From contig JBNJDW010000077.1 of NCBI GenBank assembly GCA_051745265.1, positions 1 through 8,005 of the forward strand: 8,005 nucleotides of DNA, written 5' to 3'. This document shows positions 6,529 to 8,005 of the stretch, in pieces (within the stretch, counting starts at the first letter, position 1; the number at the start of each line of letters is the position of its first letter). The DNA is from JBNJDW01 sp051745265 (GTDB lineage Bacteria; Pseudomonadota; Alphaproteobacteria; Micavibrionales; CSBR16-224). The notes under the pieces were generated by a model. That model saw nothing but the letters and a program-made list of their open reading frames with translations, did no database searches and was not told the DNA's origin. Position numbers and translations under genes: made by a program.

Positions 6529-7769
6529 GGGATTTCAACCTCGAAAGCCTTGGCAATATTAATGGCGCTCAACAAACCATCCTCATGAAAACCGTAGCGT
6601 TGGTAAGCACCGCAAAACCATAAGCCACGGGCACCCTGAATAGAACACAGGTCTTTTTGTGCCTGAATGGCTTTGGCATCAAAAACCGGATGGCTAAAAA
6701 CATGCTCATCAAAAATATGTTCTTCTGCAGGGCGGCGCGCCGGATTAAGCGTCACAATAACCGGATGCGGTAGGTCAAGATTCTGCAAATTGTTCATCCA
6801 ATAACTTAATGACACGCCGGGCTTTTCTCCGGCCGCGCGCTCTTCGGATAAATAGACCCAGCTCGACCAGCATTTTTCAGCCCGCGGCATAAAACTGTCA
6901 TCACGATGAACAATAATCTGATTTTCCTGATAATCAAAAGCCCCCAGAACAGCTTGCTCTTCTTCTGTCGGGGTATCTATAAGTTCCAGCGCTGTATCGG
7001 CATGGCAGGCAAAGATCACTTCATCAAAAACAGCGGTGCCGCCCTGACTGTCTAAAACTTTAAAGCCATGCTCAATGGGCAGCACTTTACGGACACCACA
7101 ATTGGTTATAATCCTATGGCGAAAACTTTCTGTGAGTTTATTAATATAATTTCGGCTGCCTCCGGTTACCGTGTACCATTGCGGCCGATGATAAAAATTT
7201 AACAAGCCATGATTTTTGAAAAACTGTAAAAAGGTTTTGGCCGGAAATTTATGAATTGTCTCAAGCGGGCAGCTCCAGATCGCAGCGCCCATAGCCAACA
7301 GGTAATAACGACGAAACCAGTCACCCATCTTTAATTGATCCAGACATTCTTCTAATGTCAGATTGGGATCTTTATCAATATAGGCTGGTGCCTTACGGTT
7401 AAATTTCAGAATATCAAAAACCATCCCCCAATAGGCTTTGGAAAATATATTTTTCTTTTGTGCAAACAAAGCATTCGAGGAATATTCCAAATTACCCTTA
7501 TCTATACTAACGCCAAAGGACATGTCACTTTTCTCATAGTCAACGCCCAGCCTATTAAACAACGCCATCAGGTTTGGATAGTTCCAGTCATTAAAGACTA
7601 TAAAACCGGTATCAACAGGTGTCGGTATAGCTGACGAGACCACATCAATCGTCCGGCTGTGACCACCAACATAGCTATTCTCTTCATAAACAACGATGTT
7701 ATGATCTTTTGACAGAAGATAGGCAGCGCCTAAACCTGAAATACCTGTGCCGATGATTGCTATTCTCAT
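6519..7769 (-). CDS. FAD-dependent amine-oxidase-like flavoprotein (COG2907 type, NAD(P)-binding Rossmann)
   Basis: 416-aa flavoprotein. The N-terminus has the dinucleotide-binding loop G7-T-G9-I-S-G12 and Glu29 in VYEENSYVGGH for the ribose of FAD. DTGFIVFN (53-60), AAIWSCP (162-168) and WYTVTGGSRNYINKL (198-212) are typical of the COG2907 group. The C-terminal FAD motif GLWFCGAYQRYGFHEDGLLSA (382-402) is intact. The fold is shared with amine oxidases and CrtI-type desaturases, so an oxidation, desaturation or isomerisation of an acyl chain is plausible; a true amine substrate is unlikely from context. It is the first gene of the operon, followed by DUF1365 with a 10-bp overlap. The ATG at 7769 has no strong Shine-Dalgarno at normal distance. 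Upstream, 46 bp separate it from a histidine kinase gene on the same strand, with no convincing promoter. Confidence 0.93.
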   Translation of the reverse strand: MRIAIIGTGISGLGAAYLLSKDHNIVVYEENSYVGGHSRTIDVVSSAIPTPVDTGFIVFNDWNYPNLMALFNRLGVDYEKSDMSFGVSIDKGNLEYSSNALFAQKKNIFSKAYWGMVFDILKFNRKAPAYIDKDPNLTLEECLDQLKMGDWFRRYYLLAMGAAIWSCPLETIHKFPAKTFLQFFKNHGLLNFYHRPQWYTVTGGSRNYINKLTESFRHRIITNCGVRKVLPIEHGFKVLDSQGGTAVFDEVIFACHADTALELIDTPTEEEQAVLGAFDYQENQIIVHRDDSFMPRAEKCWSSWVYLSEERAAGEKPGVSLSYWMNNLQNLDLPHPVIVTLNPARRPAEEHIFDEHVFSHPVFDAKAIQAQKDLCSIQGARGLWFCGAYQRYGFHEDGLLSAINIAKAFEVEIPWE

Positions 7770-7815
7770 ATTTTCAGTCTACGCCTTTGATATTAACATC
7801 CATATGGCGTGAACA

Positions 7816-8005
7816 TTAAAAAATTGTAATAATCTGCAATCCCGGCATCAGATTTTTGGCATTTATCCTGCCACCATGCAGTTCAATGACCGCCGCAACA
7901 AGGCTGAGGCCCAAACCCGTTCCGGCTGTACTACGGCTTTCATCGGCACGGTAAAACCGCTGAAAAATTTTATCTGTAGCCGCATCATCAACACCCGGGC
8001 CGTTA
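7816..8005 (-). CDS. Sensor histidine kinase, C-terminal HATPase domain (partial, cut by the window edge)
   Basis: The minus strand reads 62 residues from the window edge to a TAA at 7816-7818. It begins NGPGVDD (G1 box; the base before it fits the Asp of DNGPG), then DKIFQRFYRADESR (F box), GTGLGLSLVAAVIELHGGRI (G2 box) and the last strand LMPGLQIITIF. This is the ATP lid and end of the HATPase_c domain of a HisKA-type membrane sensor kinase. The sensor part, the phosphoacceptor His and any response regulator gene lie outside the window, so the signal is unknown. The gene ends 46 bp before the flavoprotein gene in the same direction, so read-through into the lipid operon is possible. Confidence 0.95.
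   Translation of the reverse strand, partial: NGPGVDDAATDKIFQRFYRADESRSTAGTGLGLSLVAAVIELHGGRINAKNLMPGLQIITIF

Noticed and set aside
7781..7810. Inverted repeat ACGCC...GGCGT spaced by 20 bp, with the palindrome CCATATGG inside, in the 46-bp gap before the flavoprotein gene
   Set aside because: Five-base arms and an 8-base palindrome are common by chance; no recognised operator consensus. Conservation in related genomes would be needed.
7819..7840. Small hairpin (ATTG/CAAT core) followed by T-run at the end of the kinase gene
   Set aside because: The stem is about 6 weak pairs with a G-T pair and almost no GC, and the T-run is part of the last codons; unlikely to terminate efficiently.
7823..7850. 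TGATGC-N16-TACAAT on the minus strand, loosely like an ECF (RpoE/ChrR) promoter for the flavoprotein gene
   Set aside because: Only a near match, lying inside the kinase coding sequence; such matches occur by chance and I cannot score it. Mapping the transcription start would decide.

Overview
The window looks like a chromosomal segment from a Gram-negative bacterium with moderate GC. It is probably Pseudomonadota and perhaps Alphaproteobacteria, but only protein style supports this; no rRNA or tRNA gene is present to test it. Evidence for a Gram-negative envelope is a class C penicillin-binding protein behind what looks like an alpha-2-macroglobulin gene, plus two lipoproteins whose lipoboxes suit outer-membrane sorting. 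No mobile element, CRISPR array, tRNA or rRNA was seen.

Left part (1-2262, + strand). The last 14 codons (stop included) of an upstream gene, best read as the C-terminus of a bacterial alpha-2-macroglobulin, are followed after 18 bp by a complete pbpC (penicillin-binding protein 1C). This is the well-known A2M/PBP1C pair, a peptidoglycan repair and protease-trap module. A 93-bp convergent intergenic region with a bulged hairpin follows and probably terminates transcription from both sides.

Right part (2356-7769, all - strand). Six tightly packed genes read right to left: an FAD-dependent amine-oxidase-like protein (COG2907 type), a DUF1365 protein, a cyclopropane-fatty-acid-synthase-like methyltransferase, a DUF3833 lipoprotein, an alpha/beta-hydrolase lipoprotein, and a short-chain dehydrogenase. 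Junctions are 10-bp overlap, 8-bp overlap, 39-bp gap, 4-bp overlap and 3-bp gap, so this is very likely one operon. Flavoprotein, DUF1365, CFA-like enzyme, DUF3833 and SDR recur together in Proteobacteria, often with a photolyase or RpoE/ChrR-type singlet-oxygen regulation. The likely job is modifying unsaturated acyl chains of membrane phospholipids. The CFA-like enzyme keeps its SAM-binding loop but appears to lack two of the four side chains that hold the catalytic bicarbonate in E. coli Cfa, so its product may not be a cyclopropane. The alpha/beta-hydrolase lipoprotein is not a member of this cluster that I recognise as standard.

Right edge (7816-8005, - strand). The C-terminal 62 residues of a sensor histidine kinase end 46 bp upstream of the operon. 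It may be the end of a separate two-component locus or may be co-transcribed with the lipid genes.
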